NCBI RefSeq assembly: GCF_008727795.1
Contig: NZ_CP044222.1
Coordinates: 2,046,001-2,110,000, forward strand
Origin: Nitrincola iocasae
Lineage (GTDB): Bacteria > Pseudomonadota > Gammaproteobacteria > Pseudomonadales > Balneatricaceae
Direction of reading: 5' to 3'
Length of the DNA stretch: 64,000 nucleotides
Position numbers and translations under genes: made by a program. This document shows positions 10,220-18,867 of this stretch, piece after piece; position 1 is the first letter of the stretch; every line of letters begins with the position of its first letter. The notes beneath the pieces were generated by a model, which was not told the DNA's origin, ran no database searches, and saw nothing but the letters and a program-made list of their open reading frames with translations.

Positions 10220-10253
10220 CACGCCGTGAACCCATCCATGGAGGCTCCGGCGC
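10215..10253. repeat. Dispersed intergenic repeat, copy 1 (in the tpm 3' end)
   Basis: The 17-mer TCTGACACGCCGTGAAC (10215-10231) recurs exactly at 22224-22240. In both places GGCTCC follows after the same 11-base spacer, then a GCG. Each copy can fold a short hairpin in the spacer. This copy provides the stop codon of tpm (TGA, 10217-10219), and the similarity extends some bases upstream into the tpm frame. It looks truncated on its right side compared with copy 2. Confidence 0.75.
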
Positions 10254-10285
10254 AATACCCAACGCAAATTCAATATCAAATAAAG

Positions 10286-11134
10286 TCAGATAGCCCGCTT
10301 CCCACGAAGCATAATTACCGCCGCCAAACACACTATCCCAATACCGATAAAGGTAAACAGATTCACCACCTCCTGCCAGAGCAGCCAGCCCATCAGCGTT
10401 GCAAAAATCACCGACGCATAGGTAAAGGGCCCAAGCTGACCTGCCGGAGCCAGCCCATAGGCGCGAGTAAGCAGAAGCTGTGCCAGCGTTGATGTGGCAG
10501 CCAAGCCAAACAACCAGACAAAATGCTCGGTGCCTGGCATCACCCAATTCAGCGCGGCCGGAATAGCGGCTAACAGAGATCCAAAGAAGGCAAAGTAAAA
10601 CACTATTTTTTGTGGTGATTCACTACCGCGCATTGAACGAATGGTAACCTTAGCCAGCGCCCCTAACATTGCCCCCACTAAACCCACAAATACAGCGGGA
10701 TGCAGCACGCCCTGTTCTGGCTGAAGAATCAGCGACACACCTGCAAATCCCACTAAAATAGCCACTTTAACTCGGTTAGAAATGGGCTCTTTCAGCCACC
10801 AGAGTGCAATGATTGGTACAAAGAACGGAGCGGTTTGTTTTAGCATGGCCGCCTGTCCTAGTGGTAGATTTGCCCAGGAGTAAAACAAACAACTCATCGC
10901 CGTCACACCGATTAAGGCTCGGGTAAAATGCAGATGGATACGCCGCGTAGGCAAGTCTCGTTGACCATATTTCAGTATCCACGGCAGCATCCATACCAGG
11001 CTGAGCAAGTTGCGCATCAGCACGATCACTTCCGTTGGCAGGTCTGCACTTACCTGCCGAATAATCATGCCACTGCCTACCAGACAAATCTCTGACAATA
11101 CAATTAGCAGTGCACCCTGTGTTAATGGACTCAC
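10286..11134 (-). CDS. EamA/DMT-family membrane transporter
   Basis: Drug/metabolite transporter superfamily protein of 282 residues with about ten hydrophobic helices arranged as two EamA repeats. The family exports amino acids, nucleosides or other metabolites, but the substrate cannot be read from the sequence. Visible features include short basic inter-helix loops and FYSWANLPLGQAAMLKQTAP, a stretch typical of RhaT/EamA permeases. The start is ATG at 11134, only nine bases after the stop of the M16 protease gene, so the two are probably cotranscribed. It converges with tpm. A second EamA exporter of a different type lies at 45937-46917. Confidence 0.85.
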   Translation of the reverse strand: MSPLTQGALLIVLSEICLVGSGMIIRQVSADLPTEVIVLMRNLLSLVWMLPWILKYGQRDLPTRRIHLHFTRALIGVTAMSCLFYSWANLPLGQAAMLKQTAPFFVPIIALWWLKEPISNRVKVAILVGFAGVSLILQPEQGVLHPAVFVGLVGAMLGALAKVTIRSMRGSESPQKIVFYFAFFGSLLAAIPAALNWVMPGTEHFVWLFGLAATSTLAQLLLTRAYGLAPAGQLGPFTYASVIFATLMGWLLWQEVVNLFTFIGIGIVCLAAVIMLRGKRAI

Positions 11135-11143
11135 TCGAGTTAT

Positions 11144-14056
11144 TTACACTTCGATACGCTGATAATCTTCTGACAAACCCGTAGATAGCTTGCTGCTGGA
11201 AACAACCGCTACGCTTTGCTTATCAGGATCAAGCCAGGTTCTGGCCACACGCTGCAGATCTTCCGGCGTCACCATCAGAATGCGCTGACGAAAACGCAGG
11301 CGCTCTTCCTGAGTGCGACCAAACAGGTTAGCGTGATAATCTTTTTTTGCTTCACCAGCTGGCGAGCCAGGTTTATCAATTGAACTGACCACACCCAAAA
11401 TAGCTTCTTCCACTTTGACTTTTTCAGGCAGGGTATTCAGCACCCAGTCTTTGGCCGCAAGGAAGTCCTGCAAGGTGGCTTCCAGTCGCGGATCGCGGTA
11501 GGAGAAAAAACGGAATACAGCGTTACCGTTATCCTGGCCAGCTCCAGCACCGTAGGCACCACCCTGTTCACGGATGGCCCGGTGCAGAAAACCATTACGG
11601 AGGTAATCCCCCAACACCGTCAGTGCAGCCGCATCCGGGTGCTGAGTGGGCACAGTCGGAAATGCCATGGCACAGAAATTCACCTGGGTATCCACTAACC
11701 AGGCTTGTTTAACGCCTTCACGTGTAGAAGGAAGTTGCAGAGCACTGAAATTTTCAGGTTGTTCCGGCACGCCTTCCCAGACTTGCTGGCACACTTTATC
11801 CATTGTTGCTTCAAACTCGGACTCACCCACCAACAGAAAACGACGTGGGGCGACTCTAATTAAGGCATGCATGGCTTGTAGCTGCTGCGACAGATCCAGT
11901 AGCGCCGCTTGATCTTCCACGGCTTTATCCAGCACTTTCAGGCGACGAATACCTTCCAACCCTGAGGTTATATGCGCTAAGTTACCAGCTGGACTCAGCG
12001 CTGCACAAGCGGCCTGCATGGCCAGCCCGTGACCTCGGCCAGTAATCCCACTGACACGGCGGGAGCGCATCTGTGCAACAATTTCCCTTATACGTTTGAG
12101 TTCATCAAAACGCGCCGAGGTCAGTGTTTCTGCCATCAGTGTCGTAAGCTTTTCCTGATTCACGGCCAACGCTTTGGCTGACAACACCAGATACCCACTC
12201 ACCCGCTGTTCATCATCCGGGGCACCACGAACGCTTGGGGATGCAGAGACACTACCGGATATTTCGCTTTGATAAGCCTGATTCTCTTTATAATCGCGCT
12301 CACCACAACCCAGCTCAGTCAAACAATGACTATACAATGGCAATAGCGCAAGCTGCACTTCGCTCAACTCAGGCAGATCAACTATCACCTGCTGGTAGGA
12401 CAAGCCATTGGTGCCGGTAGAATACCAGCACCCTTTACCCGCCAATGATGGCAGTGCAGAGGACTGGGGCAGATTCAAGGCTAAAGGCACATCCTCCAAG
12501 GTCACACAAGGTAGGATGCTGTCATCATCCACTTGTAGCTGACGGGCTTCCAATGCCTGAGCCTGCTTGACTATAGCCTCAGCATCGGCGTCAGATAGTG
12601 TCGATTTGATAGCAGCTAATTTAGCGGCTTCGGCCGCATTACGACGCTCAGCCAACTCGGCATCAGGGCGTAGTGTCAGCCTGACGCGGTGAGGATTGTC
12701 GAGTAACCAGCGACGAATCAGTTCAGGAATAAAATCGGGATCTTTGATCTTGTCGCGCAAGGCTTCCAGTGCCGGGTCAATATGCAACGCTTCCAGTGGA
12801 TCGCCACGATGGATACCGGCTGACAAGCCAGACATAATCAACTGCAGACCAAAGGGCATACCATCACCGGTAATTTCACGCTGAGACAATTCTAATTGGT
12901 GTAACTGTGCCTCGACCATGCGCTGATCCACACCCTGTTCTGCAATCTGTTGCAGAGTGGTTAACACTAACGTCTCAAAGGCCTCAGCCCGCTCCGGTTC
13001 ACTGCCTTCAATACCGCACAAAAAACTCATTTCACGATTCGAATCCTCCAGGCCGCACAAAGGTGATGGACCACTGCCAAGTTCACTGGACTCCAACACC
13101 GAACGCAACGGTGAACTGGAATTATCCAGCAGTACCTGAGTTAAAAGGTGAGCCTCCATTAATGCACTGGTATCAATGGAGCGCGGCAGCAACCAACCCA
13201 TGACATGGTGTGTGTGCCCTTCCAGCGTCGGCTGATCACACGCATAAGCCTCTTCAACCCGTAAGGGTGCGAAATAACGGTTTTCATCTTTTACCTGGAG
13301 CAGTAACTCATTACGTTCAAAACGGGATAAAGCCAGCGTATCCATGCGCTCCTGTAACTCAGCCGGAGGCAGATTACCGAACGTCATAAACACTGCATTA
13401 CTGGGATGGTAGTGACTTTTATAAAAGCTCAGCAACTGCTCATAGCTCAGATCGGGAATGCAACTGGGATCACCACCACTATTATGATGGTAGGTGGTTT
13501 GCGGAAACAGATAACAGGACAGGCTCTGCCAAAGGGTGGACACAGTGGAGCTCATCGCTCCTTTCATCTCGTTATACACAACCCCTTTATAGGTCAGATC
13601 AGATGCAGGATTACCAGCCTCGGCAAACTCCATCCGATGGCCTTCCTGAGCAAAGTCCAGCGGGTCCAGACGTGAGAAGAAAACGGCATCCAGATAGACA
13701 TCCAACAAATTAAAATAGTCTTTGCGGTTCTGACTGGCAAAAGGATAGGCCGTCCAGTCACTGCTGGTAAACGCATTCATAAAGGTATTCAGCGAACGGC
13801 GGGTCATCATGAAAAACGGATCACGTACCGGATAGCGCTCACTACCACAAAGTACCGTATGTTCCAGGATATGCGCCACGCCGGAAGAGTCTTCAGGCAT
13901 GGTTCTTAGCGCCACCAGAAATACATTCTCATCACTATCAGCATGAATATGATAATGTTTTGCACCGGTTTTAATGTGCTCGAACTCACTAACTTCTATA
14001 GCCAATGACTGAATCCACTGACGACGATTAAACTTAAAACTGGTATGGGCTTGCAT
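11144..14056 (-). CDS. Insulinase-family (M16C, PreP-like) zinc metalloprotease
   Basis: A 970-residue inverzincin of the M16C/presequence-protease group. Such enzymes close two halves into a chamber and degrade unfolded peptides up to a few kDa. The inverted zinc motif is intact: HILEH at residues 62-66 (H62, E65 catalytic, H66). It is followed by LCGSERYPVRDPFFMM and SLNTFMNAFTSSDWTAYPF, both highly characteristic of PreP/Cym1. The downstream zinc-ligand glutamate lies in KGVVYNEMKGAMS. No signal peptide is evident, so I place it in the cytoplasm. The second half carries the GGAYGAGAG motif of M16C partners. Residue count and order match a complete enzyme. It is the first gene of a likely two-gene transcript with the EamA transporter. 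Confidence 0.92.
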   Translation of the reverse strand: MQAHTSFKFNRRQWIQSLAIEVSEFEHIKTGAKHYHIHADSDENVFLVALRTMPEDSSGVAHILEHTVLCGSERYPVRDPFFMMTRRSLNTFMNAFTSSDWTAYPFASQNRKDYFNLLDVYLDAVFFSRLDPLDFAQEGHRMEFAEAGNPASDLTYKGVVYNEMKGAMSSTVSTLWQSLSCYLFPQTTYHHNSGGDPSCIPDLSYEQLLSFYKSHYHPSNAVFMTFGNLPPAELQERMDTLALSRFERNELLLQVKDENRYFAPLRVEEAYACDQPTLEGHTHHVMGWLLPRSIDTSALMEAHLLTQVLLDNSSSPLRSVLESSELGSGPSPLCGLEDSNREMSFLCGIEGSEPERAEAFETLVLTTLQQIAEQGVDQRMVEAQLHQLELSQREITGDGMPFGLQLIMSGLSAGIHRGDPLEALHIDPALEALRDKIKDPDFIPELIRRWLLDNPHRVRLTLRPDAELAERRNAAEAAKLAAIKSTLSDADAEAIVKQAQALEARQLQVDDDSILPCVTLEDVPLALNLPQSSALPSLAGKGCWYSTGTNGLSYQQVIVDLPELSEVQLALLPLYSHCLTELGCGERDYKENQAYQSEISGSVSASPSVRGAPDDEQRVSGYLVLSAKALAVNQEKLTTLMAETLTSARFDELKRIREIVAQMRSRRVSGITGRGHGLAMQAACAALSPAGNLAHITSGLEGIRRLKVLDKAVEDQAALLDLSQQLQAMHALIRVAPRRFLLVGESEFEATMDKVCQQVWEGVPEQPENFSALQLPSTREGVKQAWLVDTQVNFCAMAFPTVPTQHPDAAALTVLGDYLRNGFLHRAIREQGGAYGAGAGQDNGNAVFRFFSYRDPRLEATLQDFLAAKDWVLNTLPEKVKVEEAILGVVSSIDKPGSPAGEAKKDYHANLFGRTQEERLRFRQRILMVTPEDLQRVARTWLDPDKQSVAVVSSSKLSTGLSEDYQRIEV

Positions 14057-14205
14057 AGTGGGTGTAAATCCTGACGCTGATCATTATTTAAGCAACACAT
14101 GTATGCTACTCTAGTGGGTCAATTGTACCTGTTCAATGTGCGAATTTCTCTGTCTACTGTCTGTAATTAAGTGCCGGAGACAAGAAATCTTCGAATCTAA
14201 AATAA

Positions 14206-14234
14206 TTGACAGAAATAGAAAGCGAAACTACATT
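14206..14234 (+). promoter_or_regulatory. Sigma-70 promoter of first phasin gene
   Basis: A perfect -35 box TTGACA (14206-14211) is followed after 17 bases by TACATT (14229-14234). The start codon of the first phasin is at 14284, preceded by a strong ribosome-binding site (GAGGTGAT). The box quality suggests high constitutive expression. Confidence 0.7.
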
Positions 14235-14283
14235 AGCGTTAGTTGTTGCAACGCACAAAAAACTTATCGATTGAGGTGATCCC

Positions 14284-14646
14284 ATGTACGATCAAATGAA
14301 AAGCTCTATGAAACCTATGATGGATATGGCTGAAATTAATAAAAAAACAGCTGAAAAACTGATTACATTGCAATCTCAGTATGTCAGCGAGTTTGTAAAC
14401 AGTAGCCTGTCACAAATGAAATCCTTATCTGAAATTAAAGACCCTAAAGCGGCCATCGAGGCACAAATCAGCTACATGAAAGAAATTGAAGCCAAAGCAT
14501 CAGATGTTGCTCAGCAAGAAATTTCTGCTTTGAGTGAAGCTAAAGCCCAATTATCACTGCTAATGGAAAAAACGCTGGAAGAAATGGGTGAAAGTGATTA
14601 TCTGGCCGAAGTACAGAAAATGATGCAGACCTACAAAAAGCAGTAA
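14284..14646 (+). CDS. Phasin-family protein (short form)
   Basis: A 120-residue, largely alpha-helical, charged protein of the phasin_2 type. Phasins coat polyhydroxyalkanoate granules and control their number and size. Residues about 15-55 (MAEINKKTAEKLITLQ, then SQYVSEFVNSSLSQMKSL) align closely with the same part of the longer phasin next door (MAEVNRTTAEKLMAIQ, then AEYVSDFVNASLAQFKSL). The two therefore look like tandem duplicates. The KDP(K)A segment after the first helices is also shared. It has no cysteine, no signal peptide and no membrane helix. It has its own strong promoter and ribosome-binding site. No PHA synthase or depolymerase gene is in the window, so the granule role is inferred from family membership. 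Confidence 0.85.
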   Translation: MYDQMKSSMKPMMDMAEINKKTAEKLITLQSQYVSEFVNSSLSQMKSLSEIKDPKAAIEAQISYMKEIEAKASDVAQQEISALSEAKAQLSLLMEKTLEEMGESDYLAEVQKMMQTYKKQ

Positions 14647-14675
14647 TATCATTATTGATCAGCGCGTGAGTTTTC

Positions 14676-14704
14676 TTGACACCACCTCTCATTTGCTGTA
14701 GAAA
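14676..14704 (+). promoter_or_regulatory. Sigma-70 promoter of second phasin gene
   Basis: TTGACA (14676-14681) is followed after 17 bases by TAGAAA (14699-14704), inside the 111-base gap between the two phasin genes. The downstream start at 14758 has a GAGGA ribosome-binding site. The gene can thus be transcribed on its own as well as by read-through. Confidence 0.6.
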
Positions 14705-14757
14705 GGAATGAATGCTGCGCTGCACAATAATTTAACTGATGCCTCGAGGATTAAACT

Positions 14758-15474
14758 ATGACAGATCCAATGAAAGACCTGAAAAAAAGCTTTGAAGATG
14801 CCATGAAGCCTGTTACTGACAGCTTCACAGATGCCATGAAGCCAATGACTGAAATGTCAGAAAATATGATGAAAAAGGCTGAAGAGCAGTTTGAGCCAGT
14901 TAAAGAAAAATTCGCACCCGCGCTGGAAATGGCTGAAGTCAACCGTACCACGGCTGAAAAGCTGATGGCAATTCAGGCTGAATACGTTTCTGACTTTGTT
15001 AATGCCAGCTTGGCGCAGTTCAAATCACTGGTAGATGCCAAAGATCCTAAAGAAGCCGTTAAGCTTCAAGTGGAATTCCTGAAAACTCTGGATTCCAAGT
15101 TTACCGATGTTGCCGAGAAAGAACTGGCCACTCTGACCGATGCTAAAGACAAGATCACCGATATTGTCGAGAAAAGCATGTCAGAGTTGGGTGATGTCCC
15201 GTTTATGTCTGAGTTAAAACAGTTTGATTTGAGCAAATTTGATCTATCCAAACTGATTCCAGGCAACACACCAGCCAAGTCTAACACGGCCAGCAAGCCA
15301 GCCCCTGCAGCTAAACCTGCCAGCAAGCCTGCCGCTAAACCGGCAACAGCACGCAAGGCTACCGCTCCGGCAGCAAAACCAGCAACGGCAGCAAAACCAG
15401 CTACGGCTGCTCCAGCCAAGCAAGAAACAGTAGCCGCGGCAAAACCCGCCGCCAAGCCAGCCGACAAAGCCTGA
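14758..15474 (+). CDS. Phasin-family protein with histone-like Ala/Lys/Pro tail
   Basis: A 238-residue phasin. Residues 1-50 include two near-copies of a short unit (DAMKPVTDS, DAMKPMTEM). Residues about 55-155 form the helical phasin core shared with the upstream gene. After SKFDLSKLIPGN comes a low-complexity tail of about 70 residues built of AAKPA/ASKPA units. This tail resembles the histone H1-like tails of PhaF and AlgP in pseudomonads. In PhaF such a tail binds DNA and helps share granules between daughter cells; the same role here is inference. The tail is strongly basic and lacks acidic residues until the last few. An antisense frame through the tail is an artefact of its composition. 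Confidence 0.87.
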   Translation: MTDPMKDLKKSFEDAMKPVTDSFTDAMKPMTEMSENMMKKAEEQFEPVKEKFAPALEMAEVNRTTAEKLMAIQAEYVSDFVNASLAQFKSLVDAKDPKEAVKLQVEFLKTLDSKFTDVAEKELATLTDAKDKITDIVEKSMSELGDVPFMSELKQFDLSKFDLSKLIPGNTPAKSNTASKPAPAAKPASKPAAKPATARKATAPAAKPATAAKPATAAPAKQETVAAAKPAAKPADKA

Positions 15475-15499
15475 TCCTATCTGATTAGATGATACCTGA

Positions 15500-15543
15500 G
15501 GGGCCAGTAGTCTTCGTGCGAATATCGCCGAGGACCTGGCCCC
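15500..15543 (+). terminator. Long hairpin after the phasin genes (probable terminator)
   Basis: GGGGCCAG (15500-15507) pairs with CTGGCCCC (15536-15543). Inside it GTCTTCG pairs with CGAGGAC, with one wobble, which makes a long two-part stem. Only two T residues follow directly, so it may work as an mRNA 3'-stabilising structure rather than an efficient intrinsic terminator. Confidence 0.5.
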
Positions 15544-15718
15544 TTGCTATTACCCCCCTTCATCGCCCTTATCTCTTCCAATAGTCACTTCTGATCTATT
15601 GCCCTACTGATTTTTCAGTTCTAATTTGTATTCATTGTGTAACAAAAACTTCACTTTCATTAAATATCATCTAATCTTGATGGATAACTCTACGCTTAAT
15701 TAACATCAGGAACTTGCC

Positions 15719-16834
15719 ATGACAGTCTCACGACGCCAATTTTTGAAAGGTGCGGCCGCTGCCGGAACCTTAGCAGCTGCGACTCCGTTTTTTATTAACA
15801 ACGCGCTAGCCGCATCGAAAGAGCTGCGTATCTACGCCTGGGCCGGGTACATTACCGACGAGATGCTCGCCGACTTTAAACAAAAGACTGGAATCAACGC
15901 GACCTTTACCCCCTATGGCACTAACGATGAATTAATGAATTCGCTGCGCGCTACCGATGGCACAGGTTTTGATATCATCATGCCAACGGTTGACCGGGTT
16001 CCGGGGTATATTGAATATGACCTGGTACAACCTCTCGACACCAGCCGTATCAACTGGGATGGCGCATTGGACAGTGCTATTGCTGGCTCTGAAGTAGGTG
16101 GTGTTGTAGATGGAAAACGTTATTTTGCTCCTTCCGATTGGGGCACTGAAGCCATCTGCTACAATAAAGAACTGACCAACATTGACCGCAACAACCTGAG
16201 CTATGGTGATCTTTGGACGCCTGAGAATGGTGTTGGCGTAACCGTTCGCGGCCACTCTGCACTGGTTGGTATTGGCTTGTGGCTGGAGAAAGCAGGAAAA
16301 CTGCCCTTCCCGCTGCTGGATTCTTACAAAAGCGAAGAAGCCATGCGCGCCAACTTTGATGTTATTCTTAAAGTGGCCACAGAAAACAAGCATATGATTG
16401 CGCAATTCTGGTCAACTGAAAACGAAGCGCAAGGTGCCTTCTTGGCCAATGGTGCTGTCATTGGCCAGACTTGGGATAGCACCGCCTTCAACCTGATCAA
16501 AGCTGGTGAACCTATGGGTTATGCAGCCCCTAAAGAAGGTGCCATGGCCTGGATGGAAGGCTTCGTTATTCCGAAAAATGCCAACAATGTCGATGCTGTT
16601 TACGAATTCATTAACTGGTATTACACACCCGAAGCTGGCGCCATGTTTGTTAAAGCCACTGGATATAATTCAACCTCCAAAGGAGCGTCTGACTTACTGC
16701 CAGAGGAAACCAAACAGTTCTTCCTGGATTCTTACACAGAACAGGATCTGAACAACCTGTGGTGGTGGCCGATTCAGGAACCCTGGTACGTTGCCCTGCG
16801 TAATGAATACCAGGATCGCTATCTTTCCGCCTGA
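15719..16834 (+). CDS. Polyamine-type ABC transporter substrate-binding protein with Tat signal
   Basis: Periplasmic binding protein of the PotD/PotF family (bacterial extracellular solute-binding, 371 residues). It delivers its ligand to the ABC complex encoded just downstream. The N-terminus is a twin-arginine signal: SRRQFLKG at residues 4-11, a hydrophobic stretch, then ALA|AS near residue 32. Export in folded form is therefore predicted, which differs from the Sec-exported PotD of E. coli. The mature protein starts ELRIYAWAGYITDEM, typical for the family. Ligand cannot be fixed; putrescine or spermidine is the family default. AGGA precedes the ATG. A strong hairpin (16855-16880) after the gene probably keeps this mRNA more abundant than the transporter mRNA. 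Confidence 0.88.
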   Translation: MTVSRRQFLKGAAAAGTLAAATPFFINNALAASKELRIYAWAGYITDEMLADFKQKTGINATFTPYGTNDELMNSLRATDGTGFDIIMPTVDRVPGYIEYDLVQPLDTSRINWDGALDSAIAGSEVGGVVDGKRYFAPSDWGTEAICYNKELTNIDRNNLSYGDLWTPENGVGVTVRGHSALVGIGLWLEKAGKLPFPLLDSYKSEEAMRANFDVILKVATENKHMIAQFWSTENEAQGAFLANGAVIGQTWDSTAFNLIKAGEPMGYAAPKEGAMAWMEGFVIPKNANNVDAVYEFINWYYTPEAGAMFVKATGYNSTSKGASDLLPEETKQFFLDSYTEQDLNNLWWWPIQEPWYVALRNEYQDRYLSA

Positions 16835-16854
16835 TGCCTATCTGACCTTCCTGA

Positions 16855-16880
16855 CGCATGACCCGCTGCCGGGTCATGCG
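16855..16880 (+). promoter_or_regulatory. Intercistronic hairpin between binding-protein and ATPase genes
   Basis: An uninterrupted 11-pair stem CGCATGACCCG / CGGGTCATGCG with a CTGC loop lies between the binding-protein stop (16834) and the ATPase start (16902). No T-run follows. Such structures usually protect the upstream mRNA from 3' exonucleases or attenuate transcription, so that the binding protein is made in excess. Confidence 0.75.
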
Positions 16881-16901
16881 CACTGATACCTGTGAGACTT
16901 T

Positions 16902-17987
16902 ATGGATAGTAGTGTTCATCTTGATAATGTCATGATGCAATTCGATGACTTCGTCGCTGTTCAACCCACTGACCTGAAAATAGAATCGGGTGAGTTTTTT
17001 AGTTTTCTCGGTCCATCAGGCTGCGGAAAAACGACCCTACTTAACATGATCAGCGGTTTTCTTGACCCGACTGAAGGTAGAGTCCACATTGGCGGTGAAG
17101 ATATGCGCCGGGTCCCTGCCAACAAACGGCCAACCTCAATGATCTTTCAGAATCTCGCGCTGTTTCCGTTAATGACCGTAGCAGAGAACATTGAATTTGG
17201 CCTGGAAGTCCGTGGAATAAAAAAAGCACAGCGCAAAAATGTCTCTGATCGTCTGCTCAATCTGGTTGCTCTGCCTGAATGCCGAGATAAGCGCATCGCT
17301 GATCTTTCCGGTGGACAGAAGCAGCGCATTGCCATTGCGCGTGCACTCGCCGTTGAGCCCAGAGTTCTGTTGCTGGATGAGCCCCTATCTGCACTGGATC
17401 TGAAGTTGCGACAACACATGCGCACTGAGCTAAAAGCGATCCAGCGTAAAACCGGCATCACCTTTATCTACATCACCCATGATCAAGGTGAAGCGCTGAC
17501 CATGTCGGATCGGGTCGGGGTAATGTCCGCAGGTAAATTGCAGCAAGTCGCTGATCCAGTCACGCTTTATCGTGCACCGACAACGCCCTTTACCGCCTCT
17601 TTCGTGGGTGAGAATAACCGTATAGAAGGCACGGTGGTCAGCCTTGCTGGCAATCAGGCCACCTTGGATTGTGGTGAGATGGGTTGGTTATCGGGTATCC
17701 GTGTCGATGAATTGACTGTAGGCGAGCACGCCCTGCTGTTTATCCGTCCTGAGCTGCTTAACCGTCGCAGCCTCAGCAGTGATAACTGCTTTAGCGCACA
17801 GGTGCAGGAACTTAGTTTCGAAGGTGCCTATCTGATGATGGAAGCTACACTGCTCAACAGTCAAAGCAGCATCCGTGCACAACTACTCAGTGATGTGAAT
17901 ATTGGTGAGCTGTCCATCGGAAATCAGGTTATCTTTGGGTTTAACCCGCAGGATGCCATCATCATGGCGGCAAAAAACGATGTATAA
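16902..17987 (+). CDS. Polyamine-type ABC transporter ATP-binding protein
   Basis: PotA/PotG-like ATPase of 361 residues that powers import at the cytoplasmic face. All motifs are intact: Walker A GPSGCGKTT (37-45), signature LSGGQ (135-139), Walker B LLLDEP with D159, D-loop SALD and switch histidine in YITHDQ. A C-terminal TOBE-like regulatory region (about 275-350) follows, as in the MalK/PotA subfamily. The Q-loop reads FQNLALFPLMTV. It overlaps the next gene by eight bases, so stoichiometric translation with the permease is likely. Together with the genes on either side it makes a complete importer. Confidence 0.93.
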   Translation: MDSSVHLDNVMMQFDDFVAVQPTDLKIESGEFFSFLGPSGCGKTTLLNMISGFLDPTEGRVHIGGEDMRRVPANKRPTSMIFQNLALFPLMTVAENIEFGLEVRGIKKAQRKNVSDRLLNLVALPECRDKRIADLSGGQKQRIAIARALAVEPRVLLLDEPLSALDLKLRQHMRTELKAIQRKTGITFIYITHDQGEALTMSDRVGVMSAGKLQQVADPVTLYRAPTTPFTASFVGENNRIEGTVVSLAGNQATLDCGEMGWLSGIRVDELTVGEHALLFIRPELLNRRSLSSDNCFSAQVQELSFEGAYLMMEATLLNSQSSIRAQLLSDVNIGELSIGNQVIFGFNPQDAIIMAAKNDV

Positions 17988-18867
17988 ACAACTTTCAGAG
18001 CGTTTCGGCCCCCTGATTACTATCGGTATCCTACTGTTGATGCTGCTGTGGCTAGTGATGCTGGTCATCCTGCCTCAGGTTCTGATGATCGACTACTCAC
18101 TGAGACCCAACCTGCCTCCGAGTGAACTGGGTGGAGTCAATGATAGCTATACGCTTAGCAACTATGCGACCCTGCTTGATAACCAGATCCATCAGAGTAT
18201 TTTCTTTAAAACCATCTGGTCAAGTGTGTTGGTTACCGCCTGCACCCTGATGCTCTGCTATCCCCTGGCCTATTACCTGGCCAAGGTTGCCACTCCCCGA
18301 CAAGCGGCACTCTGTGTACTGCTGCTAATTATTCCGTTCTGGATTAATGAAATTCTGCGTACCTTCTCCTGGTTTATTATTCTGTCTTATAGCGGCCCAC
18401 TAAATGCCCTGCTGCAAGGTCTTGGCTTGATTGATCGTCCCATACGCTTTTTATCCGGAGACGGTGGCGTCATTATTGGCATGGTCTACGCCTACATCCT
18501 GTTTATGGTGTTTCCGCTTTACAATGCCATAGAAAGTCTGGACAGCAACCAGATTAAAGCCGCCAGAAACCTGGGATCGGGCTGGATCAGAACGCATTAC
18601 CGCATCATCATTCCACATGCAAAACCCGGTATCGCCACTGGCTGTATCATGGTGTTTATGCTTTCTGCTGGAAGCTATGCGGTTCCTGCATTACTAGGCT
18701 CACCCGGAAGCCGCTGGTTCACACAAATCATCTACAATTGGTTTTTTGAAGGGGGTGACTGGAACCAGGGAGCCGCTTATGCCTTTATCCTATTACTGCT
18801 GTGTATCGGCTTTATTGTCCTGGTGATGCGTCTGTTCAAGGTTGGCTTGGGAGATATCGCACGATGA
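17980..18867 (+). CDS. Polyamine-type ABC transporter permease (PotB/PotH-like)
   Basis: Inner-membrane permease, 295 residues from the ATG at 17980. That start follows the ATPase frame with an eight-base overlap; a longer in-frame start at 17902 would lie deep inside the ATPase gene and adds no sensible sequence. It has about six hydrophobic helices and the EAA-type coupling loop (NLGSGWIRTHYRIIIPHAKPG, about residues 193-213), which contacts the ATPase. The first helix (LITIGILLLMLLWLVMLVIL) is preceded by a short basic N-terminus. It ends in an ATGA overlap with the second permease. Confidence 0.92.
   Translation: MYKQLSERFGPLITIGILLLMLLWLVMLVILPQVLMIDYSLRPNLPPSELGGVNDSYTLSNYATLLDNQIHQSIFFKTIWSSVLVTACTLMLCYPLAYYLAKVATPRQAALCVLLLIIPFWINEILRTFSWFIILSYSGPLNALLQGLGLIDRPIRFLSGDGGVIIGMVYAYILFMVFPLYNAIESLDSNQIKAARNLGSGWIRTHYRIIIPHAKPGIATGCIMVFMLSAGSYAVPALLGSPGSRWFTQIIYNWFFEGGDWNQGAAYAFILLLLCIGFIVLVMRLFKVGLGDIAR

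Noticed and set aside
15066..15467. 133-residue Ala/Gly-rich minus-strand frame
   Set aside because: It is the antisense of the repetitive AAKPA tail of the second phasin.
17902..18867. Longer permease start at 17902
   Set aside because: It would lie 86 bases inside the ATPase gene and add residues that are just the ATPase in another frame; the start at 17980 fits the usual short overlap.
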